A stretch of 64,000 bases of DNA from Actinomucor elegans (GCA_026027325.1 JAMSLZ010000009.1:744001-808000); one strand, 5' to 3'. Counted from the first letter of the stretch, positions 48,883-62,117 are shown. The notes: generated from the sequence alone by a model not told the origin. Translations and numbers: made by a program.

Positions 48883-51800
48883 TTAGAAACCACCGAATTG
48901 TTGGCTAGGCGAAGGGGTAAAAGATGCACCGGTCATCATTGGAGATTGTTGAGGCATCATACCACTGCCGGGAGCTGTCAGCATGAGAGGGTTACCGATG
49001 GCACTACCCATAGGAACTGCTGGCACTATAAACACAGTTAGTAATCAATCAATCTTTGATTCTTATCAGATCGTGCAACTCACCATTTTCATTATTTGAT
49101 TCTTGTTTAGCGACCTTTTCTTTAAGTTCGTTCATTTCCTTATCCAACACCGAGATCTAAAAGCCGAGATTTAGCGTTTTCAATCATTTAAACATGGTAC
49201 TGTATTACCTTTGTGAATTGTTCTTTCATTGTATTGATCATGTAAGGCATAGCAAAGTCATTCAAGCCATGTCTCCATGACAATTCCATAACAACATCGG
49301 GTCTCATCAAGTCATAACATGTGTAAAGCATAGCAGCAAAGCATTCACGCTTACCAACCTCGATAAAGTATTGCAAGAGTTCTTCGGCTACTTCACGGTC
49401 TTTAGATTCAGCAGCAGTTTCCATGGCATCCTTGAACAAACGATCTTCCTTAGAAAGAGCAATGGATTGTCTCCATCTTCTGTTTCTCTTGTAAAGGTGT
49501 GCAGCAATACGGCGGAATTCGAGTAAATCGTGCTTTTCTAAACGCTTGGCAAGGTCAACGGGATCAATGTTATCATGATGATCAATTGAGTCACGCAAAG
49601 CTTCAAAGTCCTCTTCTTCAATATAAAGCTCATTCAAAGCAGTGTTAACATCCTTGTTGTTGGTGTCTTGAACAGAGATCAGGTATTGCTTGATCAAAGG
49701 AATATTGTCTGACTTTTCAAAGATTTGAACGACGCGAGTATGCTTGATACGAGGAACAAGCACAGAAAGCAAGTCGTTCAATAAGAGAGGTCTTTCAGCA
49801 AGGTAGAACTTGAGTGCCTTATAGTACAATTCAATGTTGGAAACCTTCACAATGATTTCCTTGAAAGCGCCATGTTCCCAAGAATCAACAGAATGTTCCA
49901 TCATGGCAGTGACAGCATTATCGTATTCATCATAATTGACATATAAGAAGACCAATTCGCGCCACAAGTGAACTTCAGCACAGGCACGAATAACCTTGGG
50001 CATGTTGATGCGAGATACGTAAAGTTTGAGATGTTCTAACATCATATCGGGTGCATACTTGGAGTAAAGGATAGCAAGTTCAGTGAACATACCCATATGA
50101 GCTCTCTCCAAACCCAAACCAGCTTCCAAAAGTCTAATAATTTCATCAAAGAAGCCGTTCTTTTCATAGGTCTTGACTAATTCGTCCAATTCCTCAGCGT
50201 GAACTACGATATGGAGACCACAAATTTGAGCCAAACGGAACTCACGTTGTTGAATACATTCGGCATTGACTTCCTTCCAGACCTTGGTCGAATTAGCCTT
50301 GCGAGCACAGTCAACAGCACCTTGATAATCCTTCAAGTGGACCAAAGTTTGAGCCAAACTGGCATGATTGGAGATACTTGTATACAAGATCTTGGCAGCT
50401 TCAAACATGCCACCACGGAAACAACGATCACCAACTTCTTGAATCTGAGCAATGTTGGGACTAGCCAAGAAGTCTTCCAAATCAGCTAAGCGATCGGTTT
50501 TAGCAAAGGCATACAATAACTCAGTCTCAATGAAGGGTTCACGGGATTGCTTGCGAGCCATTTGCAAGTAACGGACAAGATCTTCATACTTGCTATCCAT
50601 TGAAGCACTACGAGTGACTTCCATGTAGTTGGACATATCACCAGCACGAATATAGGAATCAATAGCTTCCTTGACGCGCATTTGATCCAACTGAGCTTTG
50701 GCAAGCTTGCTCCAGACCTCAGGCTTGTCGGAACGCTCAGCGAATTCATAAGCACGGTCAAGATCAGCAATCTTTTCAATCAATACATCAATAGCGTTGA
50801 CATCGACATTGTGCTTCTTGTAGATGACAAAAGCTTCCTCGTTCAAGCCTTCTTGGACACAGACAATTGCGACATCAGCAGCATCATAGTTGTCGAGACG
50901 GTTAATGTAATCCATGACACGAGATGCATCAGCCTTGATAGCAGTAAAGATCAACAAGTTTTGGAGAGTCTTGTTGTCGTTGAAAGCACTGTTTTCCAAT
51001 ACAATCTTTTCTAAAAGTTCGATCAATTCGTTAGGCAAGTTGGCGGCCATAAAGGCTTTGACAGTAGCAGAAACGTCCTCGGGATCAGTGCACTCAGGAA
51101 GAGCAGTAGCAACGATTTGATCAATCAATTCACGACGGTGTTCATTGGATTCAACAAGTACAGTGCCCCAGAGCACATCGTCACGGCGGTGAACAAGGTA
51201 ACGAGCTTGATGCTTGAACATAGAATTTTCAGTGGTGATATGGATCAATTCATAGTCACATTGGCCCTTTTCGTAACAAATGTAGGCCAAATAAGGATCT
51301 CTCTTCTCACAGTATTTACCAATGACACGAGGATTATAGAACTCGTTTTCTTTGAGGAAAGGTTCAGGATTGTTATTGGTATCAATATAAATCTTGGCCA
51401 ATGCATTATAGACTTCAGGGTCGGTGCTACCAGCAGTGACGCGCATATTTAACCAAGGCAAAAGCAACTTTAAACGGTTTCTTTGCTCTACTTCTTCACA
51501 GAGTTTGTCAACAGGAAGATCACCTTGAACAGACAAGAGCAAGTTCTTGATGGTATCTTCATCACAGCCAACATCCAAAAGACCACCAATGACTTCAGGA
51601 GTACGAGAAGGATTGACCTTTTGAACATAGGTTTCGATAAAGTTTTGGAGGTTATTGTGGTAAAGATAAAGTACAAGGTCATGAACAAAGTTGAAACGAT
51701 CACAGACAATGATGAGAGGTAACTGATCAGAGAGTTTGGCTTCTTTCAAAAAGTTCTTGACCTTTTCAGGATCGTAATAGGTACTTTCACGACAGATACG

Positions 51801-54365
51801 TTCAGCTTCACGGACATTACCAGTGCGACAAGCAGCTTGGATATACTTGAAATGAACCAAACCGTCTTGGCTAACATTGACAATAGAGCCAAGGTAGTAG
51901 TAAAGACCTTCGTTACTCTTGAATGATTCGAAAAGTTCAATCAAATTGTGAGGTTGAAGTTGTTCAGAGTACTTGATGGCGATTTGAACCACAATTTGAA
52001 GGTTTTGACGAAGATTATTGCTGAGCATTTCTTTTAAACAATCCAAAGTCTGATCGACGGAAAGGTTACCAAAGTAGTTGACGAGCCATTCGGCGTTCAT
52101 GGTATGAGTGAAAGGAATGATGCGCTTAATATCATAAATATCGCTATAATGTTCAAGGGCCTAATGCATCGCTGTTAGTATATCCAACTATCAAATAAAT
52201 ATAAAGAAACTTACGCGTTGATATAAACCAGCCTTTTCACACAAGTTACCAATAACCACCTTGTCATAATGAGTAAGCATACCAGTGCCCAAGATAGCAT
52301 CAGCTACTTGAGGAGCATGAACCAAGTTCATCTCAAGCACACGTGTTTGAAGTGCGGCATCTTGCTCTCTGTTACCCTTTAAATAATCCAACAAGAAAGA
52401 GGTAGCTTGAGGAATCATGTTTTGAGATTGGAATACATCCACCACCTTCTCAGGTTCAATCAAAGGACCATTTTCATCATTGGCAAGGGAAGTAGCGAAT
52501 TCAGCAGCCTTCTCGGGTTCAGTACGAGCAATATTATAGAGCAAAGATCCATAATCAGGTGAATAGCCTACAGTCTTGGCATAAGCCAAGATCTTTTCAT
52601 ACTGACGATTTTCAGCCATACAAAGTACGACCTTATTGGGTACTTCAGCACGCAAATATACTGACAAGGCTAGTAGAGAATCATATTGCTTAACAAAGTC
52701 ACCGAGCTCTTCACTGCATTGCAACTTGTCTTCTTTTAACCATTTTTCCAAGAGAGGCTTACGGTTTTGAGTCAAGATGGGCTTTGCTAATTCGAGAGAT
52801 TCATATTTGTTCAGGACACCTTTCTCGAGAAGGGTACCAAAGTACTGCAAGATGGGTGGAAGACCACTTGGAGGAGCAGGGATTTGTCTAAACTTTTCAA
52901 TGGTTTCGGTTGTACGAAGAATGCCCTATATAATTGTATAAGATTTACTATTTCATATACTATTTTATTTAGTACACTTACTCTAGGTGAATTGGCAGCA
53001 ACTTTAGCGGCCTCGGTGAATGATCCAGTAGAAAACAATTGATTGAAACGGGCTACATATAAATCATCAGCACCAGAAAGCCCACCACGAGAAGCTAACT
53101 TGAGAGCCAACTCAGTATTGTTCAAGTTGTTGAGGATATAAGGAATAATGTTATTTTCATCCAAAGAGACTGAAAGTACCTAGAAACACGTCTTAATAAC
53201 ACTATCCATCCACTCTACACACATCATACTTACTTGACCCTTCTTGTTTACACCAATAATACCCGAGGTAGGGTCGTATTCAGCAGTAACGAAGATAGTT
53301 TCGCTACTGATTCTGTTCATATAGATACAAGTACCCGATTCAAGATCATATAGATGAATAAAGCCCATTTTAGTGACTAAGAAGATGACACCGTACTTGT
53401 GACTGATTTGCATTGCTACAGGGAAATCAGCAGCGGCTTCTTGAGGGAAAAACACCTCAACGGCCTTCTTTTGAAATGGAGGGTTGCCGTCTTGATGATC
53501 GACTTCGATGATTTGGAGCTATTTAATAGTAAGTACGTGTCACCTACAGCTGAGTATCAACTCACCTTTGCGCTACCGTTTCCAGTACGAACAGCAAAAG
53601 TAAAAAGCTTGGTAGGAGCAGGCGCATCTTCCAACAAGAGCTCAGCAAATGCAGCAGCATGACCTTCAATAGGTTGACTGACGCCACGTTCTTTAGAGTA
53701 AAGTTGCATAGAACCAGCAACGCGTTGATCTTTAGCTGAGATACCCACAAGAACGTACCATTTTTCATCAGAAGAAGCGCGCAAGTTGATAATTTGACAG
53801 CCAGCTAAGCTAGGATGTCTTTCAAAGATCTTTAAAGGTGCTGATTCGCCTTCAATAGACCAACGATATACGAATTGTTCAGTAACAATACCGATGGTCT
53901 TGAGATCCAGCCACTTCCAGAAGAGCACATCCTCGGTCATCATGTGCGACTTGAGCTTGGTTTTTAATTCGAGATTGAATACTTGGAGGGTTCTTTGTGC
54001 TATTAGAGTAATCTATCAGTATCTCATATTGAAGCAGTTGATCAAAATTCACCTTTAAGAGCCATGACTTTGGCTTTAGGGTGCATAATAACCGAATCTG
54101 CTGTAATAGGGCGACGGGTAAGCTCGTTATTGGCGGACAAGTCAATGATGACTACTTGGTTTTGGTTATTCATTTGCTCACGAACACAGATAAATCTATC
54201 CGACTCCATTGTTAACGTCTGGAAGCCAATACTGGCGGCGTTTACACCAAGGGCTTGCAGCTAGATGGAAAATATAACCGAGATGAGATGCAAAAATACC
54301 GAGATGAGTTGCTGTAATTTTACCTGAGCATGTTCTTGGAATTTGATTGGCAATTGTTCACCCAT
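48883..54365 (-). CDS. CHC1: Clathrin heavy chain
   Basis: Triskelion-forming coat protein for endocytosis and Golgi/endosome traffic. Nine exons (54324-54365, 54053-54260, 53566-53999, 53234-53518, 52982-53179, 52215-52925, 49209-52160, 49084-49156, 48883-49025) give 1681 residues, against about 1675 in animals. It starts [20 protein letters not shown]. The N-terminal propeller spans about 1-330, including the [13 protein letters not shown] strand. The alpha-solenoid runs through seven clathrin repeats (for example [21 protein letters not shown]). The hub ends with [16 protein letters not shown]. The C-terminus [11 protein letters not shown] keeps the LMLT part of the Hsc70 uncoating motif. 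The 2952-nt seventh exon holds most of the arm. The last two small exons are easily missed but keep the C-terminus in frame. Confidence 0.97.
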
Positions 54366-54807
54366 TTTGTTCTATTTCAATAAAAGATATCCAAGAAAAA
54401 TCATAAAAGGGATGGTTAAAGCGTATTCGAGCGAAAAAAAACACGTCCATATTCGTTTCTTTGGGCACTTACAATATGTGTATTGTGTATATAATTCTAC
54501 CTTTCTATATTTCTACCTTCCTTTTGTCGATGGTTGGTACTTCTTTTACTACGGAAGAAATATATAAAATAGAAGGAAAAATGTACAAAGTAAAGAGAGA
54601 GAAAGAGAGAGATATATGGAATGATAAATAGGTATACAATTAGCTGACTTTGCAGCAGAAAGGACGTCACCACCAGGCAACGGAGTTCAAAGGACAATAG
54701 CAGCATTCTCGTGTTACTTTACTATCTGCTATTGGAAACTCTTTTATTTTGACAAAGCCACGTCTCCATTACTGCTATCGTATCCAGAGGTGTATTTTAT
54801 TATGTAT
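54366..54807. other. Clathrin promoter region and acyl-CoA dehydrogenase 3' flank
   Basis: About 440 bp, with a GAGAGA/GAAAGA stretch near 54593-54612. No coding frame or RNA gene is seen. Confidence 0.5.
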
Positions 54808-56409
54808 TTATTTGTAACTGGAAGAAATTAACTTGGCAATGGTTTGAAGTTGGATATTGCTAGTGCCTTCATAGATAGCACCAATCTTTGCATCTCTATA
54901 GAACTTTTCTACGCCCAATTCACGCGTGAAACCAACGCCACCACACCATTCAATGGCCTTGCTAGCAGCGCGTTCAGCCACCTGCGAAGAGTACAATTTA
55001 GCCATAGCGGCTTCCTTGATAAAGTTTTTGCCTTCTTCCTTCATGCGTGCAGCATTATAAGTCAAAAGACGAGCTGCTTCAATTTCTGTAGCGATTTGAG
55101 CATATTGGTGTTGCATAGCTTGGAAATCACCAATGAATTGACCGAATTGCTTTCTCTGGAAAAGATAGGGCAAAGCAAGGTCAAAAGCACCTTGAGCAGT
55201 ACCAATCATTTGAGCAGCAATACCAATACGACCTTCGTTCAAGATTTCAATGGCATATTTGTAACCCTTGCCCACTTCACCAAGAATGTTTTCCTTGGGT
55301 ACACGAATTTCATCAAAATTCAAGACACAAGTAGAAGAGGCACGGATGCCCAACTTGCTTTCCTTCTTGGCCACTTGGACACCCATATCCTTATCTACAA
55401 TGAAACAAGTAATACCCTTGTAGCCCTTGGAAGGATCACTATCAAACGTGTTAATTGACTTTGTTATCTTTTGCAACTAATTCGCTTACACGTTGGCAAA
55501 CACCAAGAACATGTCGGCTTCACCAGAATTAGTGATCCACATCTTGGAGCCACTGATAACGTAGTGATCATCCTTTTCGACAGCACGTGTTTGAAGAGCG
55601 AAAGCATCGGTACCTGAACCAGCTTCTGACAAACAGAAACAACCAACAGTATCAAGAGATAACTTGGGAAGGTATCTCTTCTTGATGTAATCACTACCAT
55701 AAGTACGAACAAGAGTACCAACCAATGTATTCTACAGAAAATTTTCTTAGTGAATGAATTGAAACAGTCTCGTATCTATATATTACCTGGACATCACAAA
55801 TAACACTGACGGCAGGATCAACCTTGGCAAGTTCTATCCGAGAAAAAAACAAAAAGGTTAGAAATCTTGCTTGTAATGGAACCAGACGATCGGTGTACCT
55901 TCAATAGTAATGATAGCGGAAGTGAAAGAGCAATTGGCACCATCATATTCGGCATCAGTCTCGATACCCATAAGCTATAAAATATAAACTAATCAGTTAC
56001 TATGTCTTTCTTCCATTTCAATGTCAGTATACTTTACACCTTGGTCAAAAAGACCCTTTAAGACACTAGCATCAAGCTTTTCATTTTCATCCATCTCAGA
56101 AACCTTGGGCTTAACGACCTCTTGAGCAAACTTTTGAACTAGTAAATCTCTCTTTTAGTTATCAGGTTCCATATCATCACTGTAAATGCGTTACCAGCAT
56201 CTCTAAGCATCATTTCATCCTCAGTGAAAGCTTGAAGAGAAGTGGGGAGACCAGCGGCGTTACGAGCGATAGCAGACTGAGTGAAGGTTCTAAATAGCGC
56301 GTTATTATATGCTTATTTTCTAGGTTGCGTTTGGTTCTGGTTTTATCAAATACCTCTTGGGGATAGAACGAGAAATCAAGTTTAAGGAACGGGTAGCAGA
56401 TCTCAACAT
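54808..56409 (-). CDS. ACADSB: Short/branched-chain acyl-CoA dehydrogenase, mitochondrial
   Basis: FAD enzyme introducing the alpha-beta double bond in short or branched acyl-CoA (isoleucine and valine breakdown, beta-oxidation) in the mitochondrial matrix. Seven exons (56354-56409, 56195-56289, 56038-56138, 55899-55974, 55787-55833, 55490-55731, 54808-55438) give 415 residues. Presequence [19 protein letters not shown]. Family motifs: [14 protein letters not shown] and [13 protein letters not shown] (FAD/substrate region), [17 protein letters not shown] and [10 protein letters not shown]. The catalytic Glu lies in IYEGTSNIQ. Best match by feel is the ACADSB class; other ACAD subtypes are possible. 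Exon 3 ends GGT before a GTAAAG donor; the GT two bases earlier would break the frame. Confidence 0.93.
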
Positions 56410-58253
56410 GGCGAATTGTGGGGTAAAGAAAGCGAGAAAGCGAGAAAAAGAGAAAAACTCGGTTATATATATAGACTGGCACCATCAAATAGTATTCACA
56501 TGCCACTGCCAAAGATTATAAAGTGCGACACTTCCCTCCACAATTCGTATCAATAATGCAATTTACATTCGTTCTCCGAGTCCTGCTTCAGTAACCACTT
56601 TACATCTACATATCGATCATTAGTACCTAAGAGATGATTTTGCTACAAGTCGATAGATGCTTGGAATTAAGCAAAAGATCTCTCTCTCAGTGAAGAAGCC
56701 CAGGTACAGATGACCTGAAACTGAATTTTTATCCGCTTGGTGACAAAGCTTAAATCTAATTGATCCTGCGGGAGCTTAATGGGTGAGAAAAAATCACTAC
56801 ACCCTAGTGCTTGCGATCCAAGATCTGGATAGAGAACCTAGCACCCGTCTATCTCACATCGACCCTTTTGTATTGTATCCATCATTCAGTCAAAATACTA
56901 TAGAAATGTCTAATAATCAATCATTCAAACTGTTTGATACTGTAGAGCTTGATTCAATCCAACAAATGAGGTACCACCATCTATTAGAAATGACAGATTA
57001 ACCGCCCAAGAGTGATTTACCCGGGGATTGCCGTAGTTAAAGAGTCACTTGCACGCCAACCAAAAATACAAAAGTAGATAAATAAAAGGCTTCTGCCATT
57101 GTATCCTATTATGCAAGTTTTTCTCTTGCCCATCAATTTGATTTCATCCGTACAATGCTTATAAAAGGACACATTGACTGCGACATATATTAATGTAATT
57201 AACTGCAGTAAATAGATGATATTTCCAATGCTCATTGCCTTATATTCAAGTGTACCCATCAATCAAGTTGTAAAGAAAATTACGGGTACTATGTATGGAT
57301 CATTCATCTATAGTCTATTCGTGATACCCTCCCCCCAAAAAAAATGCAAATGAGAAAGTTCATTCTGAACATGGAATAGTCATCAGATGTGGATCTAGCG
57401 AGCGATCTATAGATCTATGGATCTTAATTCTAGAGAATATATTCTATTTAGTGCTGGCACTAAGGTATAATAAAACAAAATAAAAATTAATAGATGCAGA
57501 GATTTATTCGGAATTTGTTCTAGCAAGAGATATGACACTAAACTGAGATTGGTCGAGATCTGCAAATATTAAAAACAGGATGATCTCAGAAAATCCTTAG
57601 GGCAGGCCCTTAGACTAATTTTTTTTAGGGAAATGCGAAGGCCACTGTAAGAAATAGCCTTCTGAGCACTTAAAATAAAGAGATCAAGCAGCATCAACAT
57701 GTAATTTTTGTACATTTTATAATATGCAATACATTTGAAATATAGCTGCATTTCAACAAAAGCTAAAACGGTCTTTTAACGTCATTATATTCATGAATTA
57801 AAATAAATTTCTAATAGCTTTTACACCACTTGAAATAACTTTCAATTTTACATAAACTTTGTTAAGATGTTATTTGTATATCAACAGTATCATGATATGA
57901 AGTTCTACACATTTCTATTTATTTGTGAGCCCCGACGCCATAGTTTAGTTACATTTCCGCCAACCAATAACATGTGAATGTATATAGGCTGTGGTTTTAA
58001 TAAGTAAATCAAAAGAATATTGTGCTTGTATTGACACAATGGGTATGTTGCTTTGATGGGATAGTGCATGGCCATTTATATGTTTATAACAATAACCTAA
58101 ACTTTCTATTGAGCATGCTTTGTTTCTCTAGAGTGAATGCGATACCAAGAGCTGCAATTCGATATTTCCCTTAATAAGCGCGCACATATCCAGTTTCATG
58201 CTTTATGGCGCTCTTTTTGCTTTTTCATTAACAATACGCCATAAAAATTATAT
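56410..58253. other. Gene-free divergent spacer
   Basis: About 1.84 kb between the divergent ACAD and nicastrin genes. Two reverse dispersed-repeat copies lie at 57358-57425 and 57492-57565. A short frame at 56783-57001 lacks support. Confidence 0.5.
57492..57565 (-). repeat. Dispersed short repeat, copy
   Basis: The minus strand reads GCAGATCTCGACCAATCTCA, GTTTAGTGTCATATCTCTTG, then TTCCGAATAAATCTCTGCAT. A sister copy in the same orientation lies at 57358-57425 (CATCTGATGACTATTCC, then GTTCAGAATGAACT). Confidence 0.55.
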
Positions 58254-60640
58254 ATGCATCTTGACAAAGTATTCCTATACTTTACTTTATTAAGTATTAC
58301 ATTACTCCATTTTTTAGGTAATCGCATGATCAAGAGAATTGTATAACGAATATGTATAAACTTTTTTTTTATTATAGCAAAAGCAGAAGATATTGCAACT
58401 ACTCTCTATCCTTATATATATACCAATCTTAATAACTGGCCTTGCGTACGATTGCTCAATGCAACTGCTTCAATAGGATGCCATTGTAAATATATACATC
58501 CAACACGTATTGATTTTCAAATGAAACTGAACCTCTTTTGCAATTAGCTTTGAAAAAGAAAAGCGGCATATTATACCAAACTAATACGCAACAAGATCTA
58601 GACAACTTCATTACCGAGACATCTTCGGGCGATTATGCAATAGTTATTCCTTATTCCTTATTAACAAAAGCCAACTTGAATTCACTTGCCTCAACCAACA
58701 GAGTGACAGGGCTTATTGTACTTTTAACTGGTGCAGATGGGCCATTGTTTTCCCCTGATTCAACGTGTCCCAATTGTCAGTTTGGACTCTATGCCAATGA
58801 TACTGAGCAATATGTATGGAATCCTCAAGCACAAAGCTTGATTGAGCAAAATTTTGATTATCCCATCTTTGCTATTCGACCAGAAGATACAATCTCCAAA
58901 AAAGTATATGAATATATAATGAAGGTATTCGCTTTTACTGATAAAAAAATCCAGTATTGTAATCTAATTTTTATTTTTTGCAAGAGTATCGCTTATAACA
59001 AACAGAATGATTATAATGATTACCCTCTAAAAGCGATTGATTTTGACTTGTTCATGTGGGCAGCTGTCAATTCAGAAACTTGTCTTCGTAGAGGCTGGTG
59101 TCAAGTTGTGGGCGGCATGTCTGTATTCTCTTCGCCTTCTTTGAATATAGCAGCAGATGATAAGAAGCCAATTATTGTTGTTTCTGCCAGTATCGATAGT
59201 CGATCCATGTTTCATGATTTAACAATAGGAGCTACTAAAGATGTATCAGGCATGATCACTGTTTTAGCAATTGCTGATGCACTCAGTCGAGTAAATTGTT
59301 TATTTTATTACTATTTATTTGATCGAAGCTCTAATTTTTTTTGTTTGTTTAGGCGCCTACTCCATTAGACAGTTTGCCAAAGCATATTTTGTACACATTA
59401 TTCACTGCTGAATCATGGGGATTTGCAGGCTCTCAGCGATTTGTTCAAGATATTTCATCTAATTTTGTATGCACAAATTCAACAAGAGCCACACCTTGCC
59501 CTTATGCCAACGCGCCTTGTACCTTTCCCTGTGTACGAAATACATACTTTACCAATATTAATTTCGACAATATAGAATCATTGTTGGAATTTCAATCAGT
59601 ATCTGGTGTTAACTCGAACTATTCAGATGGTTATTATGTTCATGTTGATGATATCAAGCAAAATCAAGCTTTAGTGTCAACATTGCTACAGCCTAATATC
59701 AAGGAAGCTTCAGCAGATGGTATTCAACGCAAATTACCTCCCAGTAGTGCCATGAGTTTTTTAAAAAAGAAGAAAACCATTCAAGCTGCTGTGATTACTG
59801 ATTACCAAAAAAGCTTGGGAAGGTATGCTTCATTTTATCAAAGGTTAAATCAATATCCACTCACCTTTGAACATAGTTACTACAACAGTGACTTGGATAG
59901 TAGTGTCAATATAGACCTAGCAAGCAAAGCCATCTGTGGGCTCGTCAATTCAACAGCCAATGCTATCTATAATCAAGCTTCCAATTCACCAACAACCAAC
60001 TCTATTGCTGCCAACTGTACGCTCATTGCTTCAATGCTTGACTGTTTGGTGAGTAACTTTTCCTGTTCTTTTATGCAAAACTATTTCAATGGTAATACGC
60101 TGGCTGAATCATCTACCATACATGCTAATTTTTTTTATAGTTACTGCTGTTACTAGAGTAAGCCATTATGCCTCTGTCTTTTCTTTTGAAAACCCACAGC
60201 CTCAACTATTGCAAAGGTTTGCTTTCAGTTTTCTTAGTGGTGTAACAGGCAAACAAAAAGAAACGAATTGTAAAACCATTCGAGACTGTATGTCAGGCGA
60301 ATACTGTATCAAGCAAAAGTGTACAGCTTCTTTTACTACCTATCATGAAGCTTATGGAACTGGATTGCAGTATAATGAAGCCACAGGCCATGTGGATGTA
60401 GTAGATGCGACCAAGGGTACTTGGACAGAGAGCACGTATGTACTTGTTCTGCTAGATATAGTATAACCTATTGACTCGTTTGATTGCAGATGGGATACAC
60501 CTTCAATGCGTGTGTTCTTGGTAACCTCAAAAGCTCAACAAGTTGTAGAGTTTGTAGTAGGGATATTATGGGCTGCTATTAGTGCAGTCGTGGTACTGTT
60601 TGTCAAGAAATACCTTAAGAAAGCAATGAAAACAGAATAG
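58254..60640 (+). CDS. NCSTN: Nicastrin, gamma-secretase subunit
   Basis: Large glycoprotein subunit that gates substrate access to presenilin in intramembrane proteolysis (ER/Golgi to plasma membrane). Seven exons (58254-58317, 58378-58485, 58548-58924, 58985-59290, 59353-60091, 60141-60435, 60490-60640) give 679 residues, against about 709 in human. Exon 1 supplies a signal peptide (MHLDKVFLYFTLLSITLLHFL). The mature start has the family hallmark WPCVRLLNATASIGCHS. The aminopeptidase-like domain shows VVSASIDSRSMF and TAESWGFAGSQRFV: the conserved Glu is kept, but the animal DYIGS reads GFAGS. Several NxS/T sites and many Cys fit a luminal domain. A single membrane helix (VVEFVVGILWAAISAVVVLFV) precedes a short Lys-rich tail. 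The third intron is 60 nt, in frame and without a stop. Confidence 0.93.
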
Positions 60641-60774
60641 AGGATGTAATGATAAATTATTGTTCTTTAGAATAATGACTTGATAAAGATGGTATAATTA
60701 ATATAGTTGCGCAGCAAATAATCAAAGCACAATTGTAGTACGGACTTGTTTAAAGATATCCACTGTACTTTCTA

Positions 60775-62117
60775 TCATTTACGACCATAATTAATAAAAT
60801 GCTTTAGAATAGTAACCATTCTTTCATTACCTTTCACTTCTTTATTTGATTCAGAGCTACTACTGTTCATAGGCTTCAAACGCTTACTGGGTGGCTCTTG
60901 ATCCGGTGAATTTTGTTCAAAGATAGTGTCAAGATTTAATGAAGTAGTGTTGGTCCATACAGAGTAAATCGATTCAATAGATAATCCTCGAAATAATGGT
61001 GGTGGAACCACAGGTGGTGTACGTCTATTATTATCTTCATCATCCTCATCCAATTCGTCCACCTCTTCGTCCCATTCACCTTCCTCTGGATCATCATATT
61101 GATCAAATACCGACCATTCATTTTCATCATCATTCCAAAACTTGCTTAACGAAGTACTTGTTGGTGCTCTGGCTACAGGTGCTAGTGTTGGACTCACTGG
61201 CAAATCTTTGATTGCAGCAGCACGATCTTTGAGCATCCATTTGACCAGATCAGATTCTTTAGCAGACATGGAAACTGAATTGGATGTTAAACGAAACTTT
61301 GGACTTAGTACTAGCGTATAAAGTACGTTATTCTAAAGTGTTGTAAAGCTTATCAATACATTTGTAAATCAATACACTATACAACGCACCTTTTCAATCG
61401 TCTTGTCATACGAGTTCTTCAGTTCTTCATAAATCTCAAAGGTATACAATGAAGTGTGTTTGACAAGCAAGCCCGCAATAGCGCGTTCCATATTCTTATC
61501 CATATTCAAATCTTCATTGATGGGCGTGTTTACTTCAGAATCCGTATCTGTATTTGTCTTTTGGCTTTGAGTAAGAGGCGCTTCACAGTTTGGCTTCAAA
61601 TAATTGTTGGGTAGAATAAACACGAATCGGGTGTTACTGATTTCGATTAACACTCCCGTAGTCAAGACAACAGGTTTATCTCGAGGTTTCTTCATCACAT
61701 GGTTCAATTTGACGCCGTTGCGACCGTACACATAGAGTTCCCAGCGATCGCGTTTCTCACTGAATCTAATCTCGCAGTGTTTTCGAGAAATGGCTTTTGA
61801 TCCTCCAAAATCAACGTGGACTACATGATTTTTCTTTTCATCAGTCGATTTGGTCGTGTTGGATCGTCCTAGGATGACAGTAGGCTGATTGAGGTAACAG
61901 GTCCAGTTGGAACCCGCTAGCCGCGGATAAAGATGTGCAGTGCTAGTAGGAACAGGCGGTATATTGACTTTGACAGTGTGAGAGGATTCAGTCAGCAAGT
62001 GAAAGCCGTTGGATAATTCTGTGTCATTAAACTATTTTCAATATATTAAAGAGATGTTCTTTCCATTATATTCCAGAAAAATTGTACCGATTGATTATTC
62101 AAATGGTTCTTGTCCAT
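60775..62117 (-). CDS. FHA-domain protein, Fhl1-like FHA without forkhead
   Basis: 409 residues from three exons (62088-62117, 61390-62031, 60775-61332). A 30-nt first exon (MDKNHLNNQS) joins FNDTELSNGFHLL. The FHA domain (about 42-145) has YLNQPTVILGRS, ISRKHCEIRF, GRNGVKLN and a strand ending TRFVFILP. It is close to the variant found in fungal Fhl1-type regulators (phosphothreonine binding). A short helical segment (LYTFEIYEELKNSYDKTIEK) follows where Fhl1 would lead toward its forkhead. No forkhead is seen. The C-terminal half is acidic and low-complexity (EEVDELDEDDED) with a nuclear-type SKRLK. It is convergent with nicastrin (134 bp apart), likely a nuclear regulator by family. Confidence 0.8.

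Noticed and set aside
50199..51722. Several long frames on the plus strand inside the clathrin gene
   Set aside because: They are antisense shadows of the high-coding-bias clathrin exon and have no motif of their own.
56783..57001. 72-codon plus-strand frame
   Set aside because: It has no in-frame ATG at its 5' end, only a short 31-residue ATG product, no recognisable motif, and a position inside the divergent ACAD promoter.
58378..58485. Second open frame in nicastrin exon 2 (hydrophobic QKILQLLSILIYIPILITGL)
   Set aside because: It looks like a signal peptide but is out of frame with nicastrin and ends at an early stop. The upstream 64-nt exon gives a proper signal peptide in the right phase.
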